A DNA stretch of 7,587 nt from DATKMG01 sp035541995 (GTDB taxonomy: Bacteria > Acidobacteriota > Terriglobia > Versatilivoradales > Versatilivoraceae), in assembly GCA_035541995.1 (NCBI GenBank), contig DATKMG010000725.1, positions 1 through 7,587 on the forward strand, read 5' to 3'. A program made the position numbers and the translations under genes. Below are positions 5,946 to 7,587 of this stretch, one piece after another. Position 1 is the first letter of the stretch. Each line of letters begins with the position of its first letter. Under the pieces are notes generated by a model. The model was not told the origin of the DNA, did not search any database, and saw only the letters and a program-made list of their open reading frames with translations.

Positions 5946-7587
5946 TCATTCGTAATGCAACGCGACCATTGGATCGACCTTCGTTGCTCGCCGCGCCGGG
6001 ATGTAACAGGCGAGGAGCGCCACAGCAATCAACAGCACGGTCACTCCGATGAACGTCACAGGATCCGTGGGGCCAATATTGAAGAGCATGCTCGCCAGAG
6101 AACGGGTCAGCACGTAGGCACTGATCAGACCGACGCCGACACCTGCCAGGGTCAAGGTAAGCCCTTGCCCGACGGCGAGCTTCAGCACATCACGACCTGT
6201 GGCGCCTAGAGCCAGGCGCACACCGATTTCATGGGTTCGTTGAGCCACCAGAAACGACATGACGCCATAGATGCCAACTCCCGCTAGAGTGAGCGCTAAA
6301 GCTGCAAAGATACCGAAAGTGAACGTGGATGAGCGCCGCCCTGCCAGAGTTCCCGAAAGACGTTGCTCCATCGTCTGTATATCGGAAGTCACCATCTCTT
6401 TGTCCAATGCAAGGACTCGCTCGCGCAGTGCGGTGGCCAGACCAGGCGGGTTGGAGGCGGTACGCACCACCAGGTTCATGTCCACCCACGACCCTAATTG
6501 GAGGCACGAAACAAAAAACTCGGCGGGGGCAGTGGCTTCCAATCCAAAGGGTTTGGCGTCATGGACGACCCCCACGATCCTGAACCAGGGGAGGCCCATC
6601 TCCGGCTGGCCGATTCGCATCTGTTTTCCCAAAGGGTCTTCGCCAGGCCAGAAATTGCGTGCCATCGTCTCGTTGATGACCACTACCGGCGAGGTGTTCT
6701 GCCGATCTGAATCCTCAAAGAGCCGGCCTTTCAGCAAGGACATCCCCATCGCCTGGAAGTATCCAGGACTGGCGACTCTCCAGTCGGCTCCCGGAAATGC
6801 GTTGGATGGTGGGACGGGCAAGTCTCCGCGATAAAAGGGCATCGCCGAGCGTCCTCCCGCAAGAGGAAGCGGGCGGACCAGACCGGCGTATTGGATGCCT
6901 GGCAGAGCTCGGACACTCTCCAACAGTTGGGCATTGAAAGCTATGAAGAGCGCCGGATTCTGGTCGTACTTCGGGTCTGACATATCCAGGCCCATCGTCA
7001 AAACCCCTGCAGGATTAAACCCGAGATCGACTTTCAATAATCGCCGCAGACTCTCGACCATCAGACCGGCACTGATCAGAAGTACCAGGGCCAGAGCCAC
7101 TTCAGAGACCACCAGCAGGCTTCGAACCCGATGATTGACGGGCCCGGTACTTGAGGTTCGCCCGCCCTCCTTGAGTAACGCATTCAAGTTCAGTCTCGAG
7201 GCCTGCAAAGCTGGACCGAGTCCGAACACAATGCCGGTCAGGAGGGAAATCAACAACGTGAAACCAAGTACGCGATGGTCGGTGGGGATCCCCTGGAGCG
7301 GCAGGTCTTGCGGGACCAGCCTGGCCAGCCCTCCCGAAGCCCATGTACCCAGGGCCAAACCGGTTATCCCTCCCGCTAACCCCAACAATACACTCTCCGT
7401 CAAGAATTGCCCGATGACCCTCCCGCGGCTGGCTCCCAGTGCCACGCGAATTCCAACTTCCTTCTCTCGTACCAATGAGCGAGCCATCAGCAGATTGGCT
7501 ACGTTCACACAGGCGATTAGAAGGACGAAGCCAACTGCACAGAACAACACGAGAAGCATGGACCGGGCATGAGCCGTGACGCGCTCT
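5946..7587 (-). CDS. ADOP-family permease (MacB/FtsX-like), 5' part beyond the window edge
   Basis: The C-terminal two thirds (about 546 residues) of a second ADOP permease. The reading frame is open through the edge at 7587, reading ERVTAHARS before the Met at 7559, so that Met is internal and not the start. By comparison with the complete neighbour, the first transmembrane helix and first periplasmic core, about 265 residues, are missing. Present are the first FtsX-like domain (ACVNVANLLMAR, then EVGIRVALGAS), the second-module helix (VVSEVALALVLLISAGLM), the second periplasmic core (SPGYFQAMGMSLLKGR and VVVINETMARNFW), and the last FtsX-like domain (EIGVRLALGA) ending in PARRATKVDPMVALHYE, a very typical ADOP C terminus. 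No ATPase motif is seen. It is the upstream partner of the complete ADOP gene, with 63 bases between them. The two proteins are clearly homologous but well diverged, so this is an old tandem pair rather than a recent duplication. Confidence 0.9.
   Translation of the reverse strand, partial: ERVTAHARSMLLVLFCAVGFVLLIACVNVANLLMARSLVREKEVGIRVALGASRGRVIGQFLTESVLLGLAGGITGLALGTWASGGLARLVPQDLPLQGIPTDHRVLGFTLLISLLTGIVFGLGPALQASRLNLNALLKEGGRTSSTGPVNHRVRSLLVVSEVALALVLLISAGLMVESLRRLLKVDLGFNPAGVLTMGLDMSDPKYDQNPALFIAFNAQLLESVRALPGIQYAGLVRPLPLAGGRSAMPFYRGDLPVPPSNAFPGADWRVASPGYFQAMGMSLLKGRLFEDSDRQNTSPVVVINETMARNFWPGEDPLGKQMRIGQPEMGLPWFRIVGVVHDAKPFGLEATAPAEFFVSCLQLGSWVDMNLVVRTASNPPGLATALRERVLALDKEMVTSDIQTMEQRLSGTLAGRRSSTFTFGIFAALALTLAGVGIYGVMSFLVAQRTHEIGVRLALGATGRDVLKLAVGQGLTLTLAGVGVGLISAYVLTRSLASMLFNIGPTDPVTFIGVTVLLIAVALLACYIPARRATKVDPMVALHYE

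Noticed and set aside
7557..7559. ATG as the true start of the partial permease
   Set aside because: The frame stays open to the window edge, and this Met lies just before the second membrane helix of the ADOP fold, with the N-terminal third of the family still missing.

Overview
The window most likely comes from the chromosome of an Acidobacteriota (acidobacterial) bacterium. The main reason is a tandem pair of about 800-residue MacB/FtsX-type permeases with two permease modules in one chain and no ATPase gene beside them in the window. This is the layout of the ADOP family (acidobacterial duplicated orphan permease). The phylum is an inference from that family, since no rRNA or other marker gene is present.

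Left half, + strand (about 14-3233): a probable two-gene operon for exported hydrolases. The first gene encodes a secreted GH33-type exo-alpha-sialidase with a signal peptide, four Asp-boxes and every expected catalytic residue. After 25 bases and a strong Shine-Dalgarno site comes a secreted protein of about 676 residues made of two alpha/beta-hydrolase units. The N-terminal unit resembles acetylxylan esterase/prolyl oligopeptidase-like hydrolases and has an intact Ser-Asp-His triad. The C-terminal unit has lost the nucleophile. Together they look like an extracytoplasmic glycan-processing pair, perhaps one enzyme deacylating a glycan and the other trimming a terminal sialic acid-like sugar.

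Middle (3234-3449): a gap between convergent genes, with no convincing gene. It holds two related imperfect palindromes sharing the core ATGCGTT...AACGCAT, flanked by a 10-bp inverted repeat. This looks like a REP/REPIN or small MITE-like element. Its left end overlaps the last codons and stop codon of the esterase gene. A weak hairpin with a U-rich tail between the palindromes may act as a terminator.

Right half, - strand (3450-7587): two co-directional ADOP genes. The upstream one (5946 to the window edge) lacks its N-terminal third because the window ends. The downstream one (3450-5882) is complete. Between them are 63 bases holding two alternative, mutually exclusive hairpins just before the ribosome binding site. 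The permeases probably act in the cytoplasmic membrane in MacB-like transport or mechanotransmission, but their partner ATPase and substrate cannot be read from this window.

Nothing here is clearly a new system. The points most worth follow-up are the REP/MITE-like element with its gene-end overlap, the pseudoenzyme half of the tandem hydrolase, and the alternative hairpins between the permease genes.
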